Positions 1-8,790 are shown, counted from the first letter of the stretch. The stretch is DNA of 52,257 nt from Actinomycetota bacterium (GCA_027730505.1 JAQCGT010000004.1:1-52257), one strand, 5' to 3'. A program made the numbers and translations. The notes: a model not told the origin generated them from the letters alone.

Positions 1-231
1 GAGATGGTCGAGACGGCGGGCAGTCGCCTCAGGATCGGCGGCGCGGGCCTGGCTCGCGAGCCGCTGGAGCAGTGTCGTCGGCATTCGCATCGATCCGGCC
101 GGCGTCCGGCCCGATCTGAGTCGATCGAACGCGTCGGACATCGACCCGTGCAGGCAGATGTCGAGGAGCCGGCGCCGCGACATCGATCCCAGTCCGGCGA
201 GTACGGCTCCAGCGACTCGGTCGTCGGTCAT
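1..231 (-). CDS. dprA: DprA/Smf DNA-processing protein, N-terminal fragment
   Basis: The frame is open from an ATG at 231 to the left edge, giving 77 residues of a truncated gene that is absent from the ORF track. The fragment (start MTDDRVAGAVLAGLGSM, then RRRLLDICLHGS) looks like the N-terminal helix-hairpin part of DprA, which loads RecA on incoming single-stranded DNA in competence. The Rossmann core lies outside the window. Its ATG overlaps the TGA of the comM gene in an ATGA junction, so the two are translationally coupled; comM-dprA is a common bacterial gene order. The assignment rests on this context plus weak N-terminal similarity, since the diagnostic domain is not visible. Confidence 0.7.
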   Translation of the reverse strand, partial: MTDDRVAGAVLAGLGSMSRRRLLDICLHGSMSDAFDRLRSGRTPAGSMRMPTTLLQRLASQARAADPEATARRLDHL

Positions 232-1751
232 GCGGCGCCCGCCGGCGCCCGGCGCGAGATCTCGGCGCGCATCGACAACGCCACTGCGACATCCTCCTCC
301 GAAAGCGTCGCTTCAGGTCGACCTGCCAGATCGGCGATTGTTCTCGCCGTGCGTCGAATGCGGTGGTAACCACGCCCCGTGAGTCGACCGCGCTCCATCT
401 CCGAACGTAGACGGGCAGCCGCTGGGGGATCGGGAACCGCCCAACGGTCGAGGTGAGCCGCCTCGAGCGATGCGTTGAGCATGCCTCCTCGCTCGGCTGC
501 CACCATTCGGGCGCGTGCGACCCGCTCGGCGACCACCGCGGTCGGCTCCCCAGTGCCCTCCCCCATGAGTTCGCCCACTGCCGGCCGGGATACCGCAACC
601 CTCAGGTCGAAGCGGTCGAGGAGCGGACCGGAAAGCCGACCGATGTATCGCTGACGGGACCGTTCATCGCACTCACAGGAGCCGGGCGCGCCTCCCTCCC
701 CACATGGGCACGGGTTCGTTGCACCGACCAGTTGGAATCGAGCCGGTAGCGATACGTGATGGTTCACGCGACCGACTGAGATCACACCCGACTCCACCGC
801 CTCGCGCAACGTATCGAGCACGGAAGGAGCGAACTGTCCCATCTCGTCGACGAAGAGCACGCCTCCATGAGCAAGGCTGACCTCACCGGGTCGCATGTGA
901 TGTGACCCTCCACCGACCATTGCTGCCGCTGACGACGTGTGATGTGGGGACCGAAACGGCGGTCGACGCACCAAGCCTCCGGCTGGCAATCCCACACCGG
1001 CCGCCGAACGCACCATCGTCGCCTCGAGTGCCACCTCCGGGGACAGGTCGGGCAATAGGCCCGGCAGCCGACGAGCCAACATCGTCTTGCCCGATCCGGG
1101 CGAACCGACGAGCAGCAGATGATGCCCGCCAGCAGCAGCCACCTCGAGTGCCAACCTGGCCACGGGTTGACCACGGACCTCAGCGAGATCGGGTACCGCG
1201 TCGTCATCGTCATCGTTGGCAATCGGTGACGTGGCCTCGGCCCACTCGGCCGAACCTGACAGCGCATCGACCAAACCACGCAACGACGACGCAGCACGCA
1301 CACGGCCGCTCGATACGACCCGGGCTTCGACCACGCCATCTGGGGGAACGACCCAGTCGTGCTCGGGCAGCACTCCCACCATGGGAGCGATGCCCGGCAC
1401 ATGTCTGATCGACCCGTCGAGACCCAGTTCGCCGACGAAGGCCACTCCAGCAGTGGCATCGGCGGCCAATTGGGATGTCGCAACCAGAACGCCGACCGCA
1501 ATCGCCAGATCGAGGCCCGATCCGGTCTTGCGGTGCCGTGGCGGCGCCAGATTCACGGTCACCCGACGATCAGGCCACTCCAGTCCGGACGACATGACCG
1601 CTGAGCGGACACGGTCACGGGCCTCGCGACACGCTTCATCGGGAAGACCCAGCATCGAGAACCCCGGAAGACCGCGGCCGACATGGACCTCGACCGTCAC
1701 GGGATGCCCTCTCGCACCGAGCAGTGTCGATGACGGAATGGATGAGATCAC
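228..1751 (-). CDS. comM: YifB/ComM family Mg-chelatase-like AAA+ ATPase
   Basis: ComM is a hexameric helicase that extends branch migration during integration of transformed DNA. The protein has an N-terminal Lon/ChlI-like domain (about residues 1-170), a short acidic linker with a run of Asp, then the AAA core: Walker A GSPGSGKTMLARR, Walker B GGVLFVDEMGQF, the NPCPCG motif and a C-terminal lid. The length of about 507 residues is normal for the family. The ORF track starts at 1829, but that would overlap the divergent lipoprotein promoter; the GTG at 1751 follows a GAGGGGG ribosome site at good spacing and begins where homology should begin. A GTG at 1754 is the alternative. It is coupled to dprA downstream. 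Confidence 0.93.
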   Translation of the reverse strand: MISSIPSSTLLGARGHPVTVEVHVGRGLPGFSMLGLPDEACREARDRVRSAVMSSGLEWPDRRVTVNLAPPRHRKTGSGLDLAIAVGVLVATSQLAADATAGVAFVGELGLDGSIRHVPGIAPMVGVLPEHDWVVPPDGVVEARVVSSGRVRAASSLRGLVDALSGSAEWAEATSPIANDDDDDAVPDLAEVRGQPVARLALEVAAAGGHHLLLVGSPGSGKTMLARRLPGLLPDLSPEVALEATMVRSAAGVGLPAGGLVRRPPFRSPHHTSSAAAMVGGGSHHMRPGEVSLAHGGVLFVDEMGQFAPSVLDTLREAVESGVISVGRVNHHVSLPARFQLVGATNPCPCGEGGAPGSCECDERSRQRYIGRLSGPLLDRFDLRVAVSRPAVGELMGEGTGEPTAVVAERVARARMVAAERGGMLNASLEAAHLDRWAVPDPPAAARLRSEMERGRLTGRGYHRIRRTARTIADLAGRPEATLSEEDVAVALSMRAEISRRAPAGAA

Positions 1752-1838
1752 CACGACCCCCTCAAAAAGAACAGCTTGGAGGAGGCGAACCCCGATCGGT
1801 GACCCCACCCTAGACAGCGGGTGTGTCACACTCCCCCG

Positions 1839-2285
1839 GTGCCCGACAACCGTCTTCGACGACTCGCGCCAGCACTGATCGCGACGATGGTCATCACCGC
1901 CTGTGGTGGCGATGACCCCTCACCAAGCGCTGCTCGCTTCTGCGCCGAAGTCGCCGCAAACCGGTCATCGATCGTGTCACCCACCCTGACCGGAGACATC
2001 GATGTCGACGTGGTCGTCGAATTGCATCAACGGCTCCGCTCGCTCGCACCGCTCGCCGTAGCCACCGAGTGGGGTCTGATCACCGAGGCCATCGAAGCGG
2101 CAGCAGCGGTTGACGTCGCCGACGTCGACTCGCTTCAGCGCGCCGTCGACGCTGCCTATCGGAGCGAAACAGCGGCGGTCACGGTCGCTGAATGGGTGCT
2201 CGCATCATGTGGAGTCGACCTCGGGCCCGTCACGACGATCGTGCCCCACGACCGTCCTGAGCCCGCGGCACCTGTGGGGAGCTGA
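1839..2285 (+). CDS. putative lipoprotein of unknown function
   Basis: The 148-residue product has a short basic N-terminus, a hydrophobic stretch and a lipobox (VITAC followed by GGD), so it should be exported and lipid-anchored at a Cys near residue 21. The mature part is acidic and Ala/Val-rich with no domain I recognise; two further Cys (near FCAEV and ASCGV) could form a disulfide. I chose the GTG at 1839 rather than the track start at 1821 because CACACT lies 6 nt before it, fitting the leaderless pattern seen across this window, and because it gives a compact signal peptide. It converges on clpP with a 7-nt gap. Confidence 0.7.
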   Translation: MPDNRLRRLAPALIATMVITACGGDDPSPSAARFCAEVAANRSSIVSPTLTGDIDVDVVVELHQRLRSLAPLAVATEWGLITEAIEAAAAVDVADVDSLQRAVDAAYRSETAAVTVAEWVLASCGVDLGPVTTIVPHDRPEPAAPVGS

Positions 2286-2292
2286 GGCCGGC

Positions 2293-2895
2293 TCAGAGCA
2301 TCTCGCCGCGTCGCAAAATGACGCGGTCGCACAGGCCGTAGTCTCTGGCCTGCTCGGCCGTGAACCAGCGGTCACGCTCAGAGTCAGCCTGGATCTGTTC
2401 GAGCGTCTGACCAGAGTGTTCAGCGATCAGTTCAGCCATACGGCGCTTGGTGTACGCCAACTGCTCAGCCTGGATAGCGATATCGGCAGCCTGGCCGCGA
2501 AGTCCAGCCAACGGCTGATGCATCATGATCCGAGCGTTGGGCAGGCAGAACCGCTTACCCGCCGCACCGGCGGTCAACAGGAACTGCCCCATCGATGCCG
2601 CCAGCCCGAGACAGACCGTCGCAACGTCACACGAGACGAACTGCATCGTGTCGTAGATGGCCATGCCGGCCGTCACCGAGCCACCGGGCGAGTTGACGTA
2701 CAACCAGATGTCGGCATCGGGGTCCTCACCCTCGAGGTAGAGCAACTGGGCGCAGATCTGATTGGCGATGTCATCATTCACGTCAGACCCCAACAGAACG
2801 ACGCGGTTTTTCAACAGCCGGTTGAACACATCGCTGCGCGGATCGAAACCGCCGTCGAGAGCGAGAGGGGTGAGGGCCGAGGACTCAGAAGCCAT
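2293..2895 (-). CDS. clpP: ATP-dependent Clp protease proteolytic subunit
   Basis: ClpP forms the tetradecameric serine-protease chamber that degrades proteins unfolded by ClpX or ClpC. The 200-residue protein has the usual length and full triad: Ser in GLAASMGQF, His in MMHQPLAG and Asp in [12 protein letters not shown]. The track ORF extends upstream, but the ATG at 2895 starts the homologous region and has a TAGCCT hexamer 7 nt upstream, so the transcript is probably leaderless. It stands alone here: no second clpP or clpX is adjacent, unlike the clpP1P2-clpX arrangement of many actinobacteria, so partners must lie elsewhere in the genome. Confidence 0.95.
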   Translation of the reverse strand: MASESSALTPLALDGGFDPRSDVFNRLLKNRVVLLGSDVNDDIANQICAQLLYLEGEDPDADIWLYVNSPGGSVTAGMAIYDTMQFVSCDVATVCLGLAASMGQFLLTAGAAGKRFCLPNARIMMHQPLAGLRGQAADIAIQAEQLAYTKRRMAELIAEHSGQTLEQIQADSERDRWFTAEQARDYGLCDRVILRRGEML

Positions 2896-2902
2896 GGATT
2901 GC

Positions 2903-2908
2903 AGGCTA
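2903..2908 (-). promoter_or_regulatory. clpP -10 element, leaderless type
   Basis: TAGCCT on the minus strand ends 7 nt before the clpP ATG. This places transcription initiation at or next to the start codon and supports the chosen start. Confidence 0.55.
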
Positions 2909-2927
2909 CCGGCGAGGACCGATGACG

Positions 2928-4133
2928 TCAGCGTGCAACGCCAGACAGGACCACCGCAGCCGGCCCGCTCGGGCAACGCCCCGTGGTCAGGTCCTCCATC
3001 AGACCCGCCAAGCCGGCTGTACCGGTGGGCGATGTGGGAGGACCGGTGGAAGCAACGAGCTCCGCTGCAGCGACGATCGATGACTCGCGGGCAACAACAC
3101 AATGTCCACCGCTCGAGAGCACCGCCCGCCGAACCCCGATCCAGTCGTAGGTCTCGTCATCGAGGATTCCGTCCGCCAGAGAGCCCGGCTCTGACCAGGG
3201 CACCATCACCTCCGACCAGTGCCGCTCGGGCTCGTCCATCGAATCAGCTCTCTCCATCGCAGCGGCGAACGGCGCACACCCCTCAGCCTGCACCGCCACC
3301 AGCGGCACCGACGATCCCAAACCCGCACCAAGGCAGGTCGCGAACGCGCCCCCTCCGATCTGGACGTACATCGAACCAAGCCCATCAGCGGGCAGCGCAT
3401 CAGCGATCTCCCAACCGATCGTGCGACCGGTGTCGAGGCACCAACCGTTGGCAGGCCCCTGCACGCTGAAGGGAACCGCGCCATCGGCCACCGCCCGCCG
3501 GAATGCAGACATGGCCGGATCGCCAGCATCGGAGGTTCGCTCGCAGCGGTTCACCTCAGCACCGAGCGCATCGAGTCCCGAGCCGAAGGCCGGGTCCATC
3601 CACGTTGGCACGAAGACGTTGATCGGCCAACGTTGTGACGCCGCAATGGTGGCGGCTGCGAGCGCTGCGTTTCCACATGACGAGATCGCCAGCGGCGGCC
3701 GGCTGTTTATCAGGCCGAGTTCCTCAGCGGCCCGAAGGTGCAGCATGATCCCGATCAGGTGCCGGGCCTTGTGGGAGCCGGCCACCGAGTTGGTCTCGTC
3801 CTTGGCCCACACATCGACCCCAAGCGCCGCCGAGATCCTCTCGTGCCGGCCGAAGGGAGTGATTCGGAAGGCGCCACCCACCGATGCCGCCAGCCGCACG
3901 GTGTCCGCATCGGACATGCCATTGGCACGCGCGAACGCCCACCAAGCCGACCTTCGGCGATAGCGGATCAGGGGATTCGTCTCACCCCGGTCAACCTCAT
4001 CGACCGATCCATCATCAACCGGTTCGAGAAGATGGAACGGATCGTCCACGCTCGCTGAGGGGCACGTCCACGACGCTGGCTGATCGACGTCCACAGACGA
4101 ACCGCAGACCGCACAGCGGAACGCAATGATCAC
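2928..4133 (-). CDS. threonine synthase-like PLP-dependent enzyme (fold type II)
   Basis: The 401-residue protein has an N-terminal zinc-ribbon-like segment (CAVCG near residue 8 and a later Cys in WTCPSA), then a fold-type-II PLP core with the Schiff-base Lys in AGSHKARH, a phosphate/substrate loop [10 protein letters not shown] and a Gly-rich IGGGAFATC loop. This layout is that of threonine synthase and related beta-eliminating enzymes, but sequence alone does not fix the substrate, so I leave it unnamed. The GTG start at 4133 lies 12 nt after the stop of another PLP enzyme on the same strand, so the two are probably one transcript. A pairing of two type-II PLP enzymes suggests linked amino-acid chemistry, possibly beta-elimination or replacement. 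Confidence 0.8.
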   Translation of the reverse strand: MIIAFRCAVCGSSVDVDQPASWTCPSASVDDPFHLLEPVDDGSVDEVDRGETNPLIRYRRRSAWWAFARANGMSDADTVRLAASVGGAFRITPFGRHERISAALGVDVWAKDETNSVAGSHKARHLIGIMLHLRAAEELGLINSRPPLAISSCGNAALAAATIAASQRWPINVFVPTWMDPAFGSGLDALGAEVNRCERTSDAGDPAMSAFRRAVADGAVPFSVQGPANGWCLDTGRTIGWEIADALPADGLGSMYVQIGGGAFATCLGAGLGSSVPLVAVQAEGCAPFAAAMERADSMDEPERHWSEVMVPWSEPGSLADGILDDETYDWIGVRRAVLSSGGHCVVARESSIVAAAELVASTGPPTSPTGTAGLAGLMEDLTTGRCPSGPAAVVLSGVAR

Positions 4134-4145
4134 GACGACACCGGC

Positions 4146-5669
4146 TCAGCCGGCCGCGACCCGAGCGTTGAACTCGTCGATCATCTCGTCCCACACACCC
4201 ACATATCGGCGAAGACCGACCCAGAACGACTGATGTCGGCGTTGTTCGAAGAGTTCGAACGGGGTGCCCTGCTGCTCGACCCAGGTGTAGTACCCGAGGT
4301 TGAAGACACGACGGCGATCCGCTTCGGTCATGTCGATCATGTTCTCCGTCGAGATGTGTCCGAGATGCCGGCCGAAGATCTCCGCTGCATCCGCAGTCGT
4401 GCACTCGCCACCGAAGCGACCCGAAAGGGTCTTGGCCCGTTCGCTCGGGTACAGAGCGCTGCCGTCCGTCGCAACGGTGATGAGAGCGTCATCAGGGCCG
4501 AGGTCGAGGAGTCGGGCCGTCTTGATGGCGGCGAGCGTGTTGCAGATCGCTGAAAATCCGAAGTGCGTCAGTGCGTCGATCACCTGAGGAGCGACACCCT
4601 TCACATCGGCGAGATAGGCCTGACCGGCTGTGGTATTGAACAGCACATCCAGATCGTCCGTCGCACGGTCGCTGATCGCACACACCACGTCGGTGTTCAT
4701 GACGTTGTGGATGAGCGGGATGTGCTTGTCGCCGATGCCTTGGATGTTGTGCTCACCGAACCCGTTCTCGAGCATCGTCGGGCACTCGAGCGCTTCGACC
4801 GCCACGATGCGGGTGCCGTACTCGTCCTTCAGACGATCGCCCGCTGCGATGGTGCCGGCGGATCCGGTGGCCGAAGTGAACGCAGCCAAGCGAACATCGC
4901 GCCCCGATGCGGCTCGGACATGCTCGAACACATGAGCGAGCGCACGACCGGTGACAGCATGATGGCCGAGGTGATTCCCGAACTCTGAGAACTGGTTCAG
5001 GATGAAGTTCTCGGGGTCGAGCGCCAGTTCGTTACAGGCGTCGTAGATCTCTTTGACGTTCGACTCGGTTCCCGTCGTACGGATCACATCCTCGGCGGGG
5101 TTCTCGCACCACTGGTCGAGCCAGTCGAAACGCTCCTGACTCATACCCTCCGGCAGGATCGCGACCCCCCGGCTTGCCATGATCCGGCTGATGGCAATGC
5201 CCCCACGGGCATAGTTGCCGGTTGACGGCCACACGGCGCGATGCCGCGTGGGGTCGAACTGTCCGGTGACCACACGCGGCGCCAGACACGAGTACGCGGC
5301 CAGCACCTTGTGGGCGGTGATCATTGGAAAGCGATCACCGAAGACGACGATGATCGGACTCTCGACGCCGGTTACCTCAGGTGGCAACACCACGTGGTCG
5401 GGCACGGACACCCGACCGCCGGCGAGATCGTTGTACCAATGCACGCGCCACAGATTTCGGGCGTCGGGACCCTGGGGGTTGGCGTCTGCGACGGAGGCGG
5501 CGTGATCGAACGAGGACGGATCAGCGAGTTGGGCAAAGGTCGGAAGCCTGATGCCCCGCTCACGGAATCGCTGGACCGAGTTGGCGAGAGCAGAGTCGTC
5601 GACGACCCTGTCGGCGAGACCGAACTGGTTCTCAAGTGCGGCGTCGAGGGTGGCATCGGAGACGGTCAC
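4146..5669 (-). CDS. cysteine synthase-like PLP enzyme, long form
   Basis: This 507-residue protein belongs to fold-type-II PLP enzymes, in the group usually annotated as PLP-dependent protein subunit beta or cysteine-synthase-like. The PLP Lys is in [10 protein letters not shown], the substrate-binding loop is [11 protein letters not shown] and a Gly-rich phosphate cup is [13 protein letters not shown]. It is clearly longer than CysK (about 310 residues), with extra N- and C-terminal segments of unknown role. The GTG at 5669 is preceded by CAGAAT plus 6 nt, a leaderless configuration, and by a palindrome described separately. It heads a two-gene unit with the threonine synthase-like gene. 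The substrate is not known. Confidence 0.82.
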   Translation of the reverse strand: MTVSDATLDAALENQFGLADRVVDDSALANSVQRFRERGIRLPTFAQLADPSSFDHAASVADANPQGPDARNLWRVHWYNDLAGGRVSVPDHVVLPPEVTGVESPIIVVFGDRFPMITAHKVLAAYSCLAPRVVTGQFDPTRHRAVWPSTGNYARGGIAISRIMASRGVAILPEGMSQERFDWLDQWCENPAEDVIRTTGTESNVKEIYDACNELALDPENFILNQFSEFGNHLGHHAVTGRALAHVFEHVRAASGRDVRLAAFTSATGSAGTIAAGDRLKDEYGTRIVAVEALECPTMLENGFGEHNIQGIGDKHIPLIHNVMNTDVVCAISDRATDDLDVLFNTTAGQAYLADVKGVAPQVIDALTHFGFSAICNTLAAIKTARLLDLGPDDALITVATDGSALYPSERAKTLSGRFGGECTTADAAEIFGRHLGHISTENMIDMTEADRRRVFNLGYYTWVEQQGTPFELFEQRRHQSFWVGLRRYVGVWDEMIDEFNARVAAG

Positions 5670-5670
5670 C

Positions 5671-5685
5671 TTGACATTCTGTCAA
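5671..5685 (-). promoter_or_regulatory. palindrome TTGACA-GAA-TGTCAA at the PLP operon promoter
   Basis: A perfect 6-3-6 inverted repeat sits directly before the GTG start of the long PLP enzyme. It contains the probable -10 hexamer (CAGAAT), so a dimeric repressor bound here would block initiation. No regulator is encoded next to it. Confidence 0.5.
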
Positions 5686-5747
5686 AGCACGACGGCTGGC
5701 GCACGTGCACGTATCCGACGGGCCCGACTGAGCGGTTCCGCCAGCGA

Positions 5748-5753
5748 TACCCT
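5748..5753 (+). promoter_or_regulatory. probable -10 element of tRNA-Leu
   Basis: TACCCT lies 9 nt upstream of the mature tRNA 5' end. The -35 region about 17 nt upstream (GACTG) is only a partial match to consensus. Confidence 0.45.
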
Positions 5754-5762
5754 CTCAGGCCT

Positions 5763-5842
5763 GCGGGCGTGGCGGAACTGGCAGACGCGCAGGATTTAGG
5801 TTCCTGTTCTTCGGAGTGTGGGTTCGAGTCCCACCGCCCGCA
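5763..5842 (+). tRNA. tRNA-Leu (anticodon UAG)
   Basis: The acceptor stem GCGGGCG pairs fully with CGCCCGC at 5835-5841, followed by discriminator A as expected for leucine. The anticodon stem CAGGA/TCCTG encloses the loop TTTAGGT, giving anticodon TAG, which reads CUA and other CUN codons. The T arm is GTGGG-TTCGAGT-CCCAC. A long variable region of about 11 nt makes it a class II tRNA. CCA is not encoded. It has its own promoter-like hexamer and is followed closely by a small zinc-ribbon gene on the same strand. Confidence 0.97.
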
Positions 5843-5867
5843 CAACGATCGGCGCCGAGTGCGTTGT
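5842..5867 (+). other. inverted repeat between tRNA-Leu and the zinc-ribbon gene
   Basis: ACAACG and CGTTGT (5842-5847 and 5862-5867) flank the palindrome TCGGCGCCGA. The RNA could fold into a hairpin at the tRNA 3' end, serving as a processing signal or weak attenuator before the small gene. There is no U-tract. Confidence 0.35.
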
Positions 5868-5885
5868 CCCGGCGGAGGTGATCTC

Positions 5886-6005
5886 ATGTTCGAAGACATC
5901 GATGATCCAGACGAGGGCGACACATGCCCGTTCTGCGGAGATGCCGCAGTGGAGGACGGACCTGACGGGCGGTGGTGCCCAGCGTGCGGTTCGTCGTTTG
6001 AGTGA
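5886..6005 (+). CDS. 39-residue zinc-ribbon protein
   Basis: A clear GGAGG ribosome site at 5873-5877 sits 8 nt before the ATG at 5886. The product has an acidic N-terminus (MFEDIDDPDEGD) and two CxxC knuckles, TCPFCG and WCPACG, spaced about 19 residues apart, which predicts a single zinc ribbon. It lies inside a longer track ORF whose upstream part crosses the tRNA and is not real. The gene follows tRNA-Leu and may be expressed by read-through past the hairpin. Proteins this small and acidic may contact other proteins rather than DNA; the function is unknown. Confidence 0.75.
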   Translation: MFEDIDDPDEGDTCPFCGDAAVEDGPDGRWCPACGSSFE

Positions 6006-6020
6006 CGCGAAGCGGTGGAC

Positions 6021-7577
6021 TCAGTCGACCGGGCGGGTCACGATGGTGGAGAAGCACATCTCGTCATCGCTGCCGAACGACCACAGCACGTAGGCCGGTT
6101 CGAGTGACTGGTCGCGTCGTGAACGCTCCCACGAACACTCGAATCGCACGGTGTCGCCAGGCTTGATCACAATCGATTCTGCGGGTCGATAGTTGAACTG
6201 CCAGTCGTAGTCCCAGTCGGGAATGTCGAGCAGCACCAACTCGTCAGGCGTGTCGGGGTTCAGCGTCATTCGATAGGTCGCACCGAGATCGTGCATGTGT
6301 CCGAGCACCGAGACGATCTCTCCGGGGGTGGACACCGGGAGATCGCAGCTCGACCACGCTGTGCCACCAGTCATGTGCGCGAAATCCGTTGGGGTCACAC
6401 CACACCGCATGTTGATGAAATCGGCCGGAACGACTCCGTATTCGGCTCGTACCATCGCCGCCACGGCCTCACGATCGCACAGTGGTCCCGATTCACCTGG
6501 ACCGCAGGGGATCTCCGCTGGTGTCAGATATTGCGAAATCGTGACCGGTTCGAGCGCCAGGTCGCCACTCGCCAACGAGAGTTCGATGTGCGACGAATCG
6601 GGTCCTGGTCGGGTGTCGTAGTGGTAGTGCACCTGGATGACGAAGAAGTCACCCGGCTCCAGCCAAAGTCCGAATCCATCGGGATAGACCTCAGGCAACT
6701 GTCCCGGAGCCCACCCCATCACGAAGCGATCGTCAGCGAGGCCTGTGCCGCCGTAGCACTCCCAACCGCTGCCCGGCTCAGCCGCATCTCGTAGCGACGC
6801 CGCCTCGCGTTGTGCTGCGGGCACGATGTACCCAATGGCGTGGTGCACCACCGCAGTCTGGTCAGCGACAAACTGATGGCCCCGCAGCCACGCCCCATCG
6901 GTCAGCTCCGGGTCGTACACGAGACAGCGGTAGTCGTCGTATCGGCCGCTCTCACCTCCGTACGGTTCGAGCGGGGGTATCACGAGCGGCTCGCGAATCG
7001 CCGCAATGGGTCCACCGATCATCGAGGTCGCAGAATCGACGTCGAGCCTCGACCCAGCGTCAATCCAGTCGAGGATGTCGGCCAGTTCATCATCGGTGAG
7101 GGCAAGCGAATCGGCGTATGGGACACCGATGTCGCTTGCTGGCCAAGGAGGCATTGCTCCCGAGCGGAGTTGCTCATCGATGAACACCGACACGTCAACC
7201 ACATCGCGCGCTGTCGACAGATTCCAGTGCGTTGAACCCGGACCTCCCGGGTTGTGACACGAGGCGCAATGTTCCACGAGTAGAGGCGCAACGCGATCGG
7301 CGTATCCGGTCGACTCAGCCGAGGCGGTGAACGCCACCGAGACCGCATCGGTGCCGGCGAGTACCGGTTCGAGCGTTGTCGTGGTCGTCGTCGTGGTCGT
7401 CACCGTGCTCGATGGTGTAACCCCTGATGGAGCCGACGTCGTGGTCTCGACGACCGAGGTCGGCGCGGATGTCTGCACAGATGACTCGTTGACATCTGCC
7501 GCGCCATTATCGGCACTACCGCAGGCAGCGACACCGAGGGCCACAACCACGGCGGGGACTGACCAGCGGCGTCGCAT
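6021..7577 (-). CDS. lipoprotein with cytochrome c domain and Cu type II monooxygenase-like domain
   Basis: This 518-residue exported protein has a lipobox (GVAAC, Cys near residue 18), a Ser/Thr-rich linker with a long Thr run, a cytochrome c-like domain with heme motif CASCH and probable axial Met in SGAMPPWP (about residues 100-180), then a region like the peptidylglycine/dopamine-beta monooxygenase fold. Candidate copper ligands are HH in AVVHHAIGY, HxH in VHYHY, HMH in LGHMHD and a Met in DDEMCF. Known relatives hydroxylate substrates using copper and an electron donor; here heme could supply electrons in cis. The ATG at 7577 lies 5 nt beyond the thiolase stop. The substrate cannot be inferred. 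Confidence 0.8.
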   Translation of the reverse strand: MRRRWSVPAVVVALGVAACGSADNGAADVNESSVQTSAPTSVVETTTSAPSGVTPSSTVTTTTTTTTTLEPVLAGTDAVSVAFTASAESTGYADRVAPLLVEHCASCHNPGGPGSTHWNLSTARDVVDVSVFIDEQLRSGAMPPWPASDIGVPYADSLALTDDELADILDWIDAGSRLDVDSATSMIGGPIAAIREPLVIPPLEPYGGESGRYDDYRCLVYDPELTDGAWLRGHQFVADQTAVVHHAIGYIVPAAQREAASLRDAAEPGSGWECYGGTGLADDRFVMGWAPGQLPEVYPDGFGLWLEPGDFFVIQVHYHYDTRPGPDSSHIELSLASGDLALEPVTISQYLTPAEIPCGPGESGPLCDREAVAAMVRAEYGVVPADFINMRCGVTPTDFAHMTGGTAWSSCDLPVSTPGEIVSVLGHMHDLGATYRMTLNPDTPDELVLLDIPDWDYDWQFNYRPAESIVIKPGDTVRFECSWERSRRDQSLEPAYVLWSFGSDDEMCFSTIVTRPVD

Positions 7578-7582
7578 CGAGG

Positions 7583-8731
7583 TCAGAGGCGCTCGATGAT
7601 GGTGACGTTGGCCTGACCACCGCCTTCGCACATCGTCTGCAGACCGAAGCGGCCACCGGTGCGTTCGAGTTCGTTCACGAGCGTCACCATTAAGCGAGCG
7701 CCCGTCGCGCCGAGCGGATGTCCGAGGGCGATGGCTCCACCGCTCGGGTTCACCTTCGCCGGGTCAGCCCCGATCTCTTTCAACCAGGCCATCGGCACCG
7801 GGGCGAACGCCTCATTGATCTCAACCACATCGATGTCATCGATGGTCATACCGGTGCGCTCAAAAGCTCGCCGGGTGGCCGGAATCGGGGCCGACAGCAT
7901 CATGATCGGATCATCGGCGAGCACGGTCATATGGTGGATACGTGCGCGCGGGGTGAGACCGTGACGCTTCACCGCCTCCTCACTTGCCACCAGCAGCGCG
8001 GCCGAACCGTCAGAGATCTGACTGGCAACAGCGGCAGTGATTCGGCCGCCCTCGCGCAATGTTGCCAACGAACGCATCTTCTCGAGGTTCGGTTCACGCG
8101 GGCCTTCGTCGAAGTCGAGGCCGTTGAGCGGAACGATCTCATTGTCGAACCGACCCTCGGCGCGGGCTCTGAGAGCACGCTCATGTGACTCGACGGCGAA
8201 AGCCTCCATCTCCTCCCGGGAGATGTCCCAATGGGTTGCCATCATCTCGGCCCCGAGGAACTGACTCACCTCGCCGTTTCCGAACCGACCTGACCAACCC
8301 TGTGCTCCTGTGAACGGGTTGAACTCGGGGTCATCCTTGCCAGCCTGCGCCCCAGCGGTGATCGGCACCATCGACATGTTCTCGACGCCGCCGGCGACCA
8401 CGATGTCCATCGTTCCCGACATCACCGCCTGGGCGGCAAACTGGACAGCCTGCTGCGCTGACCCACACTGACGATCGATCGTCACACCAGGTACGTGCAT
8501 CGGGAGGCCAGCTGTCAGCCACGAGGTGCGGGCAATACATCCGGACTGCTCCCACACAGAGTTCACATTGCCGAACACCACGTCATCGACCGCCTCGGGA
8601 TCGACCCCTGAGCGTTCGATCAACGCCTTGATCGAGTGAGCCCCGAGATCGGCTGGATGCACGCTCGAGAGCGAGCCGCCACGGCGACCTACGGGGGAAC
8701 GGACTGCATCGACGATAAACGCTTCGGCCAT
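7583..8731 (-). CDS. thiolase family acetyl-CoA acyltransferase
   Basis: Thiolases cleave 3-ketoacyl-CoA or condense acetyl-CoA. The 382-residue protein shows the acyl-accepting Cys in DRQCGSAQQA, the GGVENMS motif, the His of GGAIALGHPLGATGAR and the second catalytic Cys in TMCEGGGQAN. All catalytic residues are present and the length is typical. Whether it is degradative (FadA-like) or biosynthetic cannot be decided from sequence. TACGGT lies 6 nt before the ATG, indicating a leaderless transcript, and the copper-monooxygenase lipoprotein gene follows within 5 nt, probably on the same mRNA. Confidence 0.93.
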   Translation of the reverse strand: MAEAFIVDAVRSPVGRRGGSLSSVHPADLGAHSIKALIERSGVDPEAVDDVVFGNVNSVWEQSGCIARTSWLTAGLPMHVPGVTIDRQCGSAQQAVQFAAQAVMSGTMDIVVAGGVENMSMVPITAGAQAGKDDPEFNPFTGAQGWSGRFGNGEVSQFLGAEMMATHWDISREEMEAFAVESHERALRARAEGRFDNEIVPLNGLDFDEGPREPNLEKMRSLATLREGGRITAAVASQISDGSAALLVASEEAVKRHGLTPRARIHHMTVLADDPIMMLSAPIPATRRAFERTGMTIDDIDVVEINEAFAPVPMAWLKEIGADPAKVNPSGGAIALGHPLGATGARLMVTLVNELERTGGRFGLQTMCEGGGQANVTIIERL

Positions 8732-8737
8732 GACCGC

Positions 8738-8743
8738 ACCGTA
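8738..8743 (-). promoter_or_regulatory. thiolase -10 element, leaderless type
   Basis: TACGGT ends 6 nt before the thiolase ATG on the minus strand, in the 59-bp divergent spacer shared with the aldolase gene. Confidence 0.5.
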
Positions 8744-8790
8744 GCCCGCCGACGGCGCCGAGAGCAGAGCCGGAATGGCAGGCTTGGGGG

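Noticed and set aside
782-1501. 239-residue minus-strand ORF in comM
   Set aside because: It is an out-of-frame Trp/Arg/Ser-rich reading of comM, whose true frame has Walker motifs.
1752-1829. Track start of comM at 1829
   Set aside because: It would overlap the divergent lipoprotein start and has no ribosome site; GTG 1751 follows GAGGGGG.
2278-2292. Terminator between the lipoprotein and clpP genes
   Set aside because: The 7-bp gap and flanking bases do not form a convincing stem-loop.
7380-7410. GTCGTC-type simple repeat
   Set aside because: It encodes the Thr-rich linker of the lipoprotein and needs no other explanation.
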